From Batillaria attramentaria (taxonomy: Eukaryota; Mollusca; Gastropoda; Batillariidae), in NCBI GenBank assembly GCA_018292915.2, contig JACVVK020000396.1, positions 22,501 through 86,500 of the forward strand: a stretch of 64,000 nt of DNA, written 5' to 3'. This document shows, one piece after another, positions 21,413 to 32,433 of this stretch (position 1 is the first letter of the stretch; every line of letters starts with the position of its first letter). The position numbers and the translations under genes were made by a program. The notes beneath the pieces are model-generated. The model saw nothing but the letters and a program-made list of their open reading frames with translations, was not told where the DNA came from and did no database searches.

Positions 21413-22509
21413 CGGTCACAACCGGCCGCACGATGTTTTTATGCTTGCGATCTCCACGAAATGTCTGCGGCCTGCGGCTTCTACGATCTGAAAAAAAAAA
21501 AAAATTAAGGTTGCAAATCGTGCGTACGATATACGTGCGATGGCGTACGTTCCCCGCAAGTCTCGCACGGGTAACGTCTTGCGATTTCAGTTGGTCAAAA
21601 ATCGTACGACGGCCGTACGGATCGTACGTTGTCCTCGCAGTTATCGTACGGAGGTCGTAGGCCTTCGTACGACGTTCGTGCGATGTTGACGATGTTTGCA
21701 CGGGCTATACGGGTGTCGTGCGTGCGCCGTACGGCTATCGTAAGTGCTCTGTACGCGTGGTGTGCGTCGGTCGTTCGTCGGCCATGGCCGACGCGCGTTT
21801 TTCATGCAGAGTGAGTGAGTTTTTAGGGCTTAAAGCCGCGCAAGCCACAAAGACTAATTCGCGGCTGATGCGTTTTTCATGCATATAGGGACCAGCCTAC
21901 ATATATATACATGTAGTTTGTTTATGGAAAGAAGACATCAGAGGATTTGGATATTATGAACAGAGAGTTTGACAAATCTATGGACACGTACACAACTTGA
22001 CACTGACACAGCACTGCAACACTTCTACATTGCACACCAACATCCCCCGGGCCCGCACCTGGTCTTGCGTCAGCCTTGCGGAGCACTCACGGAGCACGTG
22101 CGTGCATCGTGGGAACATCGTACTACCGACTTGCGGTCTGTGATCACGTGTGGCCATCGTGCGGTCCTCGTGGGAAGCACGCAAGACAACCGTGCGTCAC
22201 TTGTGCGTTCATCGTGCGGCCGCTGTGCGGCCATCGTGACCTATTTTTCTCGCCCCGAGAGGTCACAGTCGTACGATGCACTTGCGGCAATCGTGTGTTG
22301 GCCGTACAGTGGCCGTGCGGCCAACGCAAGTGTGTAAAAAATCGCAGGTGATCGCAGAGTTTGTTGATCATGTCGAAAACCGGCCGCAGCGCTCTGCGGC
22401 CTCCTTGCGACCTGGAAATTTCGCAGGACGCCCGTGCGCCGTTCGCAAGATTTGCCACGATTTTTGGCCGTAGACCAGCCGTAGGAGCCCGTACGGCCGG
22501 TTGTGACCG
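21413..22509. mobile_element. CpG-dense TIR element inserted in LINE-B
   Basis: Ends are inverted repeats CGGTCACAACCGGCCGCACG and, from the right, CGGTCACAACCGGCCGTACG. The 1.1-kb interior is packed with CGTACG, CGTGCG and GCGGCCATCGTG motifs in both orientations near each end (subterminal repeats), with a plainer 250-bp centre. It splits LINE-B RT between LYTMPL and the segment before FADD. The flanks (GGCCT and AGCTT) suggest a small degraded duplication. No transposase frame is seen and the superfamily is not assigned. Confidence 0.75.
21802..21865 (-). repeat. Inverted copy of the GCGGCGTTAAGCCC short repeat
   Basis: (AGTG)n then TTTTTAGGGCTTAAAGCCGC is the reverse complement of the blocks at 4170 and 34060. 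It lies in the centre of the CpG-dense element. Confidence 0.6.
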
Positions 22510-23720
22510 TAGCTTGAGGGGCATAGTGTAGAGAGTGAACAGAACAGGGCCGAGTACGGAGCCCTGAGGGACTCCGCAGGTGAGCTGAGCAGGGTTGGAA
22601 GAAATGCTGCCAGTGGGCTGAGCGGTGCTGGAAGAGGCGTTGCAGATGACAACTGTCTGAAATCTGTCGGAAAGATAGGAACGAAAGAAAGAAAGAGCAG
22701 TGTCGTCGATACCGAAGGTTCGGCAGATGCGGTTGAGGAGGAGAGAGTGGTCTTATAGAATCGAAGGCTGCGGACAGATCAAGGAGAGTCAGGATAGAGA
22801 TGAGGCCAGAGTCAGTAGAATTGAGGAGATCGTTTGTGATGCGGAGGAGGGCGGTTTCAGTGCTGTGGTTTGGGCGGTAAGCTGACTGGAATGGGTGGAG
22901 TAGGTTGTTTGTTGTTAAGTAAGCGTCGAGCTGCTTGAGAACAGTTTTTTTCAATCAGTTTTGAGACAAGAGGGAGGTTGGAGACGGGGCGGTAGTTTTT
23001 GAGGTCGTTAGGGTCCAGGCTGGGTTTTTGTTAGAAGAGGGCGGACTACAGCAGTTTTGTAAGCTGTTGGAAATACTCCGGAAATAAGCGCGGTGTTGAC
23101 AGTGTCGGTGAGAGTCGGCAAAAGATCAGATAGGCAATCAGAGAACATGAAGATGGGATGGGATCAAGATACCAGGAGGTAATGGACATGGCTTTGAGGG
23201 TTTGGCCAATCTCATCGGCAGTTACCGACCTAAAGCGTATGAGGGGACTTCCGGTAAAGGTAGGGTCGGGTGGGCTGGGCACAAAGGGTGTCTGGTCAAG
23301 TTTGGAGCGTAGGGTATTGACTTTAATTGTAAAGTAGTTTGAGAACAGTTGGGGTAGGCTTTCTTTGTTGTAGATGGTGGGGACGGGGGAGGAGGTGGAA
23401 ATGCCGAGCAAGTCAGACATTGCGGTGAAGAGTTCTTTGGAGGATGTTGAGTGCATGAAAATGGCATGGAAATAATCCGTTTTTGCTTTGGAAACCATCT
23501 TGTTCACTATGTGTTTCTTTGCTTTGTAGATCTGCCTGTGAACAGTGAGTTTGGTCACGAGCCATTTACGTTCTGCCTGGCGGCGCTCTTGCTTGGCTAG
23601 CCGGATTTCGGGTGTGAGCCAGGGAGAGGGGGGGGGGGGGGGTTGGCACCAGGCGGGTAGATGGAGATGCGTGTTCGTCGAGGAGACCACGGAGTGTTGT
23701 GTTGTAGTGAGTGGCAAGGT
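22510..23720 (-). pseudogene. LINE-B linker and RT N-terminal region, frameshifted
   Basis: From 23717 the frame gives WLTPEIRLAKQERRQAERKW, KSKAKTDYFHAIF-like basic linker sequence, and TADEIGQTLKAMSITSW. A change of frame leads to LDAYLTTNNLLHPFQSAYRP with NHSTETALLRI and LLDLSAAFDSI (RT motif with catalytic Asp). Later frames carry SSATPLPAPLSPLAA and GSVLGPVLF. Several indels make it non-functional. Confidence 0.85.
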
Positions 23721-24545
23721 CCGTGTGGGGGGCAGTCTGCGTTAGGCGCAGAGATGCTTCAGCGCCAAACGCTTCGCGGTCAATTGCTTTCAGGTTACGG
23801 CGAGTGACTGGTCGTTTTTGTCTGCGTAACTGCGTGATATTGAGTGTGCCAGTGATAGCTTTATGGTCGGACTCGAGCTGGTCAGTGACGGTCAGGTTGG
23901 AGATGGGGTTATCAAGTGGACGGGCAATTATCCAGTCTAGGATGTGACCCGAACGATGAGTGGGTTGGGAGACAAGCTGTGTGAGACCATGCATGTTGAG
24001 GGTCTGGCAAAGGCGCTTTGTGTCTGGGTTGTCGGGCCTGTCAAAATGGAAATTGAAGTCTCCAAGTAGGAGAAGTGTACCAGCGCGGGTAGTATAGTGA
24101 TCGAGGAGGTTTTCGAATTCCTCATGGAACATTGCGGTTGTGAGTTTGTTTTTGGTGCTAGGTGGGGGACGATACACACAGGTCAAGATGATTGACTGAC
24201 TGGGGGTAGTAAACACTAATTCAACAATCTCAAACGACTGAATTGGAAAAGAAAATGATTGCTTGAAAGTAAAATGAGCGTGAAGAGACTGACTGTAAAT
24301 CACGGCAATACCCCCGCCCCTGGTGGGGCGAGGAAAGGATTTGATTAGAAAGCCAGGAGGTGTCAGTTGTTTGCACTTAGGTTCGTCACCATGTATCCGG
24401 AGCCATGTTTCAGTAATAAGCACAATGTCCAGATCGCGATCAGTGATGTCATCATGTCAAATCATGTCAGTCTTTTCTGATGGTCCAACAGACTGGGCGT
24501 TGAAAAGGCAGAACCTATAGTCCGAATGTTTTGAGATCACTGGTC
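23566..24545 (-). pseudogene. LINE-B AP endonuclease domain
   Basis: A short upstream frame YRFCLFNAQSVG (first strand with Asn) is followed, after a frame break near 24450, by DLDIVLITETWLR (catalytic Glu), GGGIAVIY, LLLLGDFNFHFD (Asp-x-Asn), HRSGHILDWII and LESDHKAI (Asp-His). The order and spacing match the endonuclease of CR1/L2-type LINEs. It is broken only by the upstream frame change and sits just 3' of the Thr-rich minisatellite region. Confidence 0.85.
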
Positions 24546-24589
24546 GCTTCGCTCAAGAAGTGAGAAGTTGTATCCAGGTCGCAGTCAGG

Positions 24590-26490
24590 CGCTATGGTGG
24601 TGGAGGTGGCAGCGGTGATATCTCGTTCACAGTCGGTTGTAGTGGTGGTGGTAGTGGTGGTGGTGGTGGCGATGGTGGTGGTATACCATTCGCAGTCAGA
24701 TGCTGTGGTAATGATGGTGGTGGTGTCCCGTTCACAGTCAGCTGCTGTGGTAGTGGTGGTGGTGGTCATGGTGTCCCGTTCACAGTCAGCTGCTGTGGTA
24801 GTGGTGGTGGTGGTGTCCCGTTCACAGTCAGCTGCTGTGGTAGTGGTGGTGGTGGTGGTATCCCGTTCACAGTCAGTTGCTGTGGTGGTGGTGGTGGTGG
24901 TGGTGCCCCGTTCACAGTCAGCTGTTGTGGTAGTGGTGGTGGTGGTGCCCCGTTCACAGTCAGCTGTTGTGGTAGTGGTGGTGGTGGTGCCCCGTTCACA
25001 GTCAGCTGCTGTGGTAATGGTGGTGGTGGTATCCCGTTCACAGTCAGCTGTTGTGGTAGTGGTGGTGGTGGTGCCCCGTTCACAGTCAGCTGTTGTGGTA
25101 GTGGTGGTGGTGGTATCCCGTTCACAGTCAGCTGTTGTGGTGGTGGTGGTGGTATCCCGTTCACAGTCAGCTGTTGTGGTGGTGGTGGTATCCCGTTCAC
25201 AGTCAGCTGTTGTGGTAGTGGTGGTATCCCGTTCACAGTCAGCTGTTGTGGTAGTGGTGGTGGTGGTATCCCGTTCACAGTCAGCTGTTGTGGTAGTGGT
25301 GGTGGTGGTATCCCGTTCACAGTCAGCTGTTGTGGTAGTGGTGGTGGTGGTATCCCGTTCACAGTCAGCTGTTGTGGTGGTGGTGGTGGTATCCCGTTCA
25401 CAGTCAGCTGTTGTGGTGGTGGTGGTGGTATCCCGTTCACAGTCAGCTGTTGTGGTAGTGGTGGTGATGGTATCCCGTTCACAGTCAGCTGCTGTGGTAG
25501 TGGTGGTGGTGGTATCCCGTTCACAGTCAGCTGTTGTGGTGGTGGTGGTGGTATCCCGTTCACAGTCAGCTGCTGTGGTGGTGGTATCCCGTTCACAGTC
25601 AGCTGCTGTGGTAGTGGTGGTGGTGGTGTCCCGTTCACAGTCAGCTGCTGTGGTAGTGGTGGTGGTGGTATCCCGTTCACAGTCAGCTGCTGTGGTAGTG
25701 GTGGTGGTGGTATCCCGTTCACAGTCAGCTGTTGTGGTAGTGGTGGTGGTGGTATCCCGTTCACAGTCAGCTGTTGTGGTAGTGGTATCCCGTTCACAGT
25801 CAGCTGCTGTGGTAGTGGTGGTGGTGGTGGTATCCCGTTCACAGTCAGCTGCTGTGGTAGTGGTGGTGGTGGTATCCCGTTCACAGTCAGCTGTTGTGGT
25901 GGTGGTATCCCGTTCACAGTCAGCTGCTGTGGTAGTGGTGGTGGTGGTATCCCGTTCACAGTCAGCTGCTGTGGTAGTGGTGGTGGTGGTATCCCGTTCA
26001 CAGTCAGCTGTTGTGGTAGTGGTGGTGGTGGTATCCCGTTCACAGTCAGCTGCTGTGGTAGTGGTGGTATCCCGTTCACAGTCAGCTGCTGTGGTAGTGG
26101 TGGTGGTGGTATCCCGTTCACAGCTGCTGTGGTAGTGGTGGTGGTGGTATCCCGTTCACAGTCAGCTGCTGTGGTAGTGGTGGTGGTGGTATCCCGTTCA
26201 CAGTCAGCTGCTGTGGTAGTGGTGGTGGTGGTATCCCGTTCACAGTCAGCTGTTGTGGTAGTGGTGGTGGTGGTATCCCGTTCACAGTCAGCTGCTGTGG
26301 TAGTGGTGGTGGTGGTATCCCGTTCACAGTCAGCTGCTGTGGTAGTGGTGGTGGTGGTATCCCGTTCACAGCTGCTGTGGTAGTGGTGGTGGTGGTATCC
26401 CGTTCACAGTCAGCTGCTGTGGTAGTGGTGGTGGTGGTATCCCGTTCACAGTCAGCTGTTGTGGTAGTGGTGGTGGTGATACCGCAGATT
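24590..26490 (-). repeat. Coding-derived minisatellite, unit mostly 42 bp, about 45 copies
   Basis: The consensus on the plus strand is GGTATCCCGTTCACAGTCAG then CTGCTGTGGTAGTGGTGGTG. Unit lengths vary in GGT steps (about 27 to 45 bp) and nearly all are multiples of three. On the minus strand the natural frame reads as repeated [12 protein letters not shown]. Other frames are also open because the unit lacks stops. Two units (near 26120 and 26370) lost 4 bp (TCAG), shifting the frame. The array lies between the LINE-B 5' coding region and its endonuclease, so it is an expansion inside a LINE ORF rather than a host gene. Confidence 0.85.
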
Positions 26491-26924
26491 CTGCCAGGCG
26501 CTGTGGTATGGGTGGTGGTAGTCATGGTGGTACCCAAATCATAGTCCGGTACAGTAGTAGTGGTGGTGTCCAACACATTGGCAGGAGTCGTGATATGGCA
26601 TGTGGCAGAAGAAACAGTGTGAAGTCGGTGACAAAGGAATCTGCCAGACCGACAGCCGCGTCTCCTTCCCGGCTTGGCTAGCAGACCTATGTTTGCTAGA
26701 CTTCGGAAGAGAACACTGTCAAGTTTATAACATGATGACATTTTGAGAAAGTCGCTTGAAAGCATTGAACGTTCCTCCATTCTGCAGAGCACTGAATCAG
26801 GGGGGCTGTAAAGAGTCACTGTCACAAAGAGAAGTAGGCCAGACAGGCCAGCCAACACAATGGTTGACAGCACGGGGTGAACACCACTCATTGAGTAACA
26901 GAATGGGTGAGGGACAACGGTCAA
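26491..26924 (-). pseudogene. LINE-B 5' coding region
   Basis: The frame contains a hydrophobic stretch (STIVLAGLSGLLLFVTVTLY) and then LFRSLANIGLLAKPGRRRGC RSGR, a basic segment commonly found at the start of LINE coding regions just before the endonuclease. It passes into the Thr-rich tract. The hydrophobic stretch could mimic a signal anchor but is here taken as part of the retroelement. Confidence 0.55.
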
Positions 26925-28450
26925 TGTTGAAAACTTTGATGATCAAAAAACTGCCACGAAATCAATAAAAATCCACAAAATTCTTTGACAGAGATGACCA
27001 CTGCAGCACGATGAAGATCCTGGTACCAAAATGCAGCCACAAAAGCCCTGATAGACTGATGAAAATGTAGAAAATGTATGAGAGTGCAAACAGATGCAGC
27101 CAGGCGGCGCAAGAGCACTACTCACACTACTCTTCACGCTATCTAGAGTGTGCATTTGTCTATGTTTTCTAGTTTGTTAGATCGGCGTCGTGAACTTCTT
27201 GCAGTCTAGTGTGTGAAACAGGTGAATCTTCTGGTGCGATTGCTCCGCTATTGCCAGTTAATTTTCGGAGTATATTGTGCTGTTTCATGGAGCAAAAACG
27301 AGTCGGTATTCAACCAAGTTATGTGGTGTAACGGCTTAATCATCCTTTTTTTCTCACATGTATGGTGCATTGTGAGTGCTTATCCAACTAAAAGCTGAAA
27401 TCTACTTGTAATTTTCGGGGAGTCGGCAACTGGGCAGTGCATAGCAGACGCTCGGAGTGGTCTAGAGATCAGTACGCATTAGAAATAAATTGCGCCTCCT
27501 TATGCTACAAATACAATGCCAGTTTACCCAAACCCACACCAAAACAAAAGTTGTAATCTTCGAGTGAAGACACAAATAAACCTGGCAACACTTTGAAGCA
27601 AACAGAAATTTGCAAAATCAGTGCGGAACCGAAATATGCTCAGCTGTGTTTACGTTATGAGAGCATGGCAGCATGATCTAGAACCGGGTTTATGCTGCCA
27701 GCCTTGCATCTTCCCACCTCGGTTCTTCACGGAAATTAGTGAGTGTAGCTTCTAATATTTTAAGTGTATGTACAACGATTAACGTGTCCTTCCACCACCA
27801 GCTACATTTTATAACTGCCTGCATGATTCCAACGATTCAAGGAGTTTCGGTTGAATCAGAGGTCTAGACTGACAAGGAGTACGCTTGCCTTCACAGCGGA
27901 TAGCAGACGACATTCTGTAACGAGACTAGATTCTGCTTTATGTCACAGGCTTTTGTTTGGATCTGAGTATGCAGTGGTTTTTAGGTAAAGTCTCATGTTG
28001 GTTTGAACTTCAGCAACGTTATAATTTTTTATGCGCCTAGCTTGCCTCGGCCGGTCAAGTCAGCGAATTCAAGTTAGTCCGGTGCCCGGGATAGGCCAGC
28101 TTTGATTCAATTTTTTTTAGAACGGATTTTGGTTAGTGTTCATTGAAACTGTCCATGATTTGAGTAAGCAGTGCTAGTTAGGTATTGGGTAAAGTCATTT
28201 TTTACTTGAACAAGTAGCTGACGAAGTTGGAAACACCGATACCGAGCCGTAAACATGTTCCGATTTGTCGGCCGTGTTGACACAAAAACATCGGGGTGCC
28301 GCGCACCAGGCGTAGTAATACCTATGTCTGTGATTCTCTGCCAAAAGGTCCTGTCAGTGGTCTTTCTATCTGTTTAGATAAAACCTTGGCAGGGACACAC
28401 AGAAATGGTTGTCACGTGATGTGTCACATGAGTTATTTTCACTAGTGAGA
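26925..28450. other. No recognisable feature
   Basis: May include LINE-B 5' UTR. No open frame, tandem repeat or known element was recognised on either strand. Confidence 0.5.
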
Positions 28451-28454
28451 TTGC

Positions 28455-28925
28455 ACTTATACAATGGGAGAGATCAAAGGCAAAATGCCGCAAATGGATG
28501 ATAAATACCATCCATTTAGCAAAGTGTCTGACATGTGTGTTTGTCTGAACCGACCTGAGCCATTCCACCTGTTCGGCCTCACGGAAACACGCCTGACCCG
28601 TGCATTAGTGCATATCCCCAATTATTCTACTTTGCGTCGTGACCCCACCCCTTCTGGCCAAACCGGTATAGCCGTGCATGTCCAACACACAGTTCAACAT
28701 TTAGTTCGCAGACGCCTTGATCTTGAAAGGTCAAATGTCGAATGTATGTGGGTCGAAATAAGAGACCAGAAGACTAAGCCATTGCTTGTTGCTATCCTCT
28801 ACCGTAAACCTGCTGCCATATGGGAATGGTTTGATGACTTTCTACACATTGTTGAAAATACATGAGTCCATGACACTGACATATTACTCCACGTGACTTC
28901 AACATCGATATGCCGAAGCCCCCCA
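28455..28925 (+). pseudogene. LINE (LINE-A-like family) endonuclease fragment
   Basis: The frame gives PFHLFGLTETRLTRA (catalytic Glu), HIPNYSTLRRDPTPSGQTGI, ECMWVEIRDQKTKPLLVAIL and YRKPAA. It closely follows the LINE-A endonuclease (GLSEARL, ISNYSIIRRD, PLLVGNVYRNPAA). A stop follows DDFLHIVENT, and GDFN is broken. It ends where another repeat begins at 28963. Confidence 0.85.
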
Positions 28926-28959
28926 CATCTTGGGACTGTAGAACCATCTTAGCTTAGCT

Positions 28960-29150
28960 TAAAGATAGAAGCTCCCAACAAAAAGCTTTCCGAAGTGTGA
29001 AAAATTTTTACAGTCGACGTGCAAGCACAGTCAACTCTGTCACAGTTGCAGAGTTCACACAGTGTCCAGAAACAGCTACAAAACCGTGCCGAGAAACTGC
29101 CCCCCACTTCCTGTCGAGGTCAGTCCACGCTACTGTGCACATCTATGTGC
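28960..29150 (+). repeat. Copy of the TTAA/AAGCTCCC long repeat
   Basis: Starts TTAAAGATAGAAGCTCCCAA and continues CAAGCACAGTCAACTCTGTC and CCGAGAAACTGCCCCCCACT. It matches the units at 35968 and 36251. It interrupts or abuts the LINE fragment ending at 28925. Confidence 0.75.
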
Positions 29151-29384
29151 AAAAGAAATTGCATTTTGATCTACAAATAATGGCGAGGATTATCCTTTGT
29201 CTCAAAACACATTTATGTTGTCCATGATGCACTAACATGTCAGATAGAAAGTCTTCTTGCTTGCACCTCTGTAACACTTGTACAACAAAATCATAATGCG
29301 CATAACGGTGTCCACACATTTTTCCTTTGCACTTGACCTTTGTGTTGTACAAAATAATTTGTCGTTGAAGCCTCGTCTTTGATA

Positions 29385-29441
29385 TCACCCATATGTGGTG
29401 GAAAAGGGCGTTAAACCCCCAAACACCCCCACCCCTGTCGT
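29385..29441 (+). mobile_element. tRNA-SINE family S1, 3' tail fragment
   Basis: GATATCACCCATATGTGGTG then AAAAGGGCGTTAAACCCCCA matches the 3' part of the full copies at 52871 and 49158. Confidence 0.7.
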
Positions 29442-29445
29442 TGAA

Positions 29446-30240
29446 GCAGCAGTATAATACTTCGTTTTAAGATCACCGCTGGTAAGTTTTTGTGAAAGAA
29501 TTTTAGGAGGACACCGAGTTTTGCGCAGATGGTCGAGTGGGTCTGCTCATTTCACCTAAGCACAAAGTCGGTTAAGTGCAGTTATGGCGCTGCAAAGCTC
29601 ATTTCCAGTTACTATAGATTCTAAACAATGCACCTTTTAAACAATCATTTGGACACTTTCCCATTCGGGCGTATTTGCGACACTTTGTGTGCCCATGATC
29701 GGAGCTGTGCACAGATTCAATTGTAAAGTGAGTGGTTGTCATGTTACCTCACAACTGAGCCCGCCATTTTGAAATATAATAGAATTCACCCTGCTTTCTG
29801 CTTTTCGCGATGAAAAACGTATGTGTCCTACCTATCCTAAATCAGCATATTTGGGTGGTGCATATGCTAAAAATAATTATGTTATAGTACAGTACAATGA
29901 TATGATACAGTTTACAGTATGTTGCCAAGTACTCTAGTTTCATGCGTTAACTAGGTAACGTAAGTACTCAATCCTCAAAACTAGAAAAAGGTCACCCGGC
30001 CCCTCTACAACGCTGCCTACAACGCTGCGCGTTTAAACACGTTTTTAGCGTGTACTAACCTGTCAGCTGCAAGGTTTGACACGTTTGTTGCTTGCCGAAG
30101 CACGTCTCTGGTTTTCTCCTGTTGGTTAAAACGTCTTGGGACAAAGCACATAGCTTTGAGCAGTTCAGCTGGCGGTTATTTCTGAGGAAATCCGAGTTTT
30201 ACATGTAGCTATCGCGACTTCCGTTGGTCCCAGCGCTAAA
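29446..30240. other. No recognisable feature
   Basis: Single-copy-looking sequence without a coding frame or repeat match within the window. Confidence 0.5.
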
Positions 30241-30261
30241 TATGAGCCTGCTATCCCGAAT

Positions 30262-30375
30262 CCCGGCTGGGGCCAAATAAGTGTGCTGGCTTTTTCATCG
30301 TTGCCCCGTCTTTGCAATCACCCGTATGTGGTAGAATAGGACGTTAAACTCCCAAAACACCCACCCACCCACTCA
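30262..30375 (+). mobile_element. tRNA-SINE family S1, copy lacking the tRNA head
   Basis: CTGGGGCCAAATAAGTGTGC, TGGCTTTTTCATCGTTGCCC and GTAGAATAGGACGTTAAACT, ending (CACC)n, match the S1 body. The A- and B-box region is missing. Confidence 0.75.
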
Positions 30376-30686
30376 GCAGTACATAGGACTGGTTACTGAC
30401 GCGTGAAGTGGAGATAATGTTTTCCCCCAGGTCTATGTTTGTTTGTTTTTTTCTATGTGTCACTAAAGTTTAACCCGGAGGCATGATTTTTAATGCACTT
30501 AGCAAAAGAAGGTTGTAAAAGAAACACATCTTGTTGTGAACTCGTAAACCACTAGGTGGGTTATGAAAAGTCGTAATTCGCACTTTCGCTCTCTGTTTCC
30601 TACTGTTTTCGCTGTCGTGGTTAACTCACTACAAATTTGCACTGGCAAGTCGTCTAAACGCACATACACGCCATGTATGGGGGAGG

Positions 30687-30689
<3 letters not shown>

Positions 30690-30736
<47 letters not shown>

Positions 30737-30753
30737 CTCTCTCTCTCTCTCTC
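30690..30753. repeat. (CA)n(CT)n microsatellite
   Basis: A compound tract inside the following LINE fragment's left edge. Confidence 0.95.
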
Positions 30754-30754
30754 T

Positions 30755-31725
30755 GGCAAATATTCTGATGGTAAATATTCTACCCAAGGTAATGTAAAAT
30801 ATGGCGTACCACAAGATTCAGCCGTTGGTCCTTTGCTTTTCATACTGTTTATTAATGACTTTCCTCTACATGTTACTGATGTCAATGTTGGCTGTGACCT
30901 GTTTGCTGACGACACGAGCCTTCACACCACCGGTAAAAATGTGTCCCATATTAATCGTTTTTTTTGCAAGATAGTTTAGATAAACTTTCCTAATGGTGCA
31001 AGGATAACTATATGATCCTACATCCAACAACAACAAAAAGTATGTTAATTACAACTAGACAAAAGCATCAGCTACGGCCACCACCCTTACAGGTTCGTCT
31101 AGATTCAGTAGACATTGAACATGTTGCTGAGCGCCGCTTCTTAGGGGTGCATGTAGACGATCAGTTGAAATGGGAGTACCACATCAATGCATTATGCCGT
31201 ACAATCTAAAAAAAAAATGTATTTTTGTTGTCACAACTAAGACATATCACTGACATTCACAGTCGCACTCTCTTCTTTCACGCACACATCAAGTCTCACA
31301 CCGACTATGCTTCCACCATTTGCAGTGAAGTGCATTTCGATAGACTGAATTCATTATACAAACGAGCCGTAAAAATGGTTATTCCTGGACCTATTCCGAC
31401 TATACAGAAAATGAAACGGATGAGCATTCTTAGTCTCCGAGAACAGCTCATGTTTAACAAATGTGTGTTGATGCATAAAATTCTCCATAATGCGGCTCCA
31501 CCTTATTTAGCATCTCTTGTCGGACTGGACCATACGCGTGTGAGGACTTTGAGGAATAACACTCTTCCCCTACCCGTACCTCGCATAAATTTGTTTAAAA
31601 CTAGTCTCTCTTTTGAAGGAGCTTTTCTCTGGAATTCATTGCCATCATGTATTAAAACGGTCCATTCGCTGCGAACATTTAAGCAGTTACTTACGCAGTA
31701 CCTTGCAAACCTCATGTAGCTCGAA
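30755..31725 (+). pseudogene. LINE (LINE-A-like family) RT and C-terminal fragment
   Basis: Frames in order give GNVKYGVPQDSAVGPLLF, LFINDFPLHV, DLFADDTSLHTTGKN (catalytic box), KSMLITTRQKHQLRPPPLQV, RRFLGVHVDDQLKWEYHIN, FFHAHIKSHTDYAS and SFEGAFLWNSLPSCIKT. These align with LINE-A (KSMLITTRQKHQLSPPPLKL, DDQLKWKSHVD). At least three frame breaks occur. It shares the LINE-A style tail (GTAGCAACGGC ... GATAAAGTTTCATCATCA) at 31970-32050. Confidence 0.9.
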
Positions 31726-31969
31726 AGCACATACTAAAACTGAGGGACACCCATTACCTCACTGTTCGAGGTTTCTGATATATGCCATCATGCCATCTTT
31801 TAAAATTTCAAATGTAAATGCATATATAGACATGTACATGTAATAGTCCACGTTGAATCTTGCTTACATACGTATGCAGATGAGTGCTTGAGAGAGAGAG
31901 AGAGAGAGAGTCACCTGTAAATATTTGATCTCATTTTTTAAATTTTCTTTGCTAGATGTGTTTAGTAGT

Positions 31970-32050
31970 GTGTAGCAACGGCAAGTTTGTAAATTGACGT
32001 TCTTCTCTATCAAAACTTTAACCATTGGGAGATAAAGTTTCATCATCATT
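31970..32050 (+). mobile_element. LINE-A-family 3' tail
   Basis: GTGTAGCAACGGCAAGTTTG then GGGAGATAAAGTTTCATCAT with an (ATC)-like end. It matches the reverse of 14225-14300 and of 55300-55380 and marks the 3' end of the LINE fragment upstream. Confidence 0.7.
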
Positions 32051-32058
32051 ATCATCTC

Positions 32059-32335
32059 TCTCTCCCTGAATGGACATAACTGGGCTGGTCAGACCAATTT
32101 TGTTTCTTTTACAAACAAATATGAGGTTGTTTTCGTTGAAAGCGTGGCGTGTTTCCTTACTGGGATGCCACATATTAAATTGATGAAATCACTAGCTCAC
32201 AAGTCTTTCAACGCAGGCAGTCAAGCCTACTTCAGTAAGGCCATGAAGTGTCGACTCTGTATCTAAAGATCGAATGAAATACCGTCTTGACAGACAAGTC
32301 TGAGGACGTTTTTACACCATGTGTTTGTTCAAATC
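32059..32335 (+). repeat. Fragment of the 1.8-kb repeat family
   Basis: TGGGCTGGTCAGACCAATTT, then TGGCGTGTTTCCTTACTGGG, AAAGATCGAATGAAATACCG and GACAGACAAGTCTGAGGACG parallel 62325-62580 (TGTCAGACCAATCTTGG, ACGTTTTCCTCATTGGGATG, AAGATCGAATTTATACCGGC). A (CA)n(CT)n tract follows at 32372-32431. Confidence 0.75.
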
Positions 32336-32370
32336 TGTTCAAACCTGCACCCCCCCACCCCCCACTCCCT

Positions 32371-32410
<40 letters not shown>

Positions 32411-32433
32411 TCTCTCTCTCTCTCTCTCTCTGA

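Larger units (their letters stand above)
13138..26924 (-). mobile_element. LINE-B: host element of a nested transposon stack
   Basis: A non-LTR retrotransposon lies on the minus strand and is interrupted three ways. The 5' region is at about 26924-24515 (with the minisatellite), endonuclease at 24545-23570, RT at 23720-22510, RT end and C-terminus at 21430-20669, and the last 45 or so codons at 13459-13326. An (ATT)n tail follows at 13138-13165. Removing the pogo-like insert (13462-20666) and one TA rejoins codons in frame across the junction, directly proving the order of insertion. The C-terminal KAWNSLP and TFKTNLKTYLF motifs are typical of CR1/L2-type elements. Confidence 0.85.

Noticed and set aside
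24560..26383. 607-codon Gly/Cys-rich open frame on the plus strand, plus long frames on the minus strand
   Set aside because: The frames are products of a minisatellite whose unit is a multiple of three and lacks stops. They lie within LINE-B on the opposite strand.
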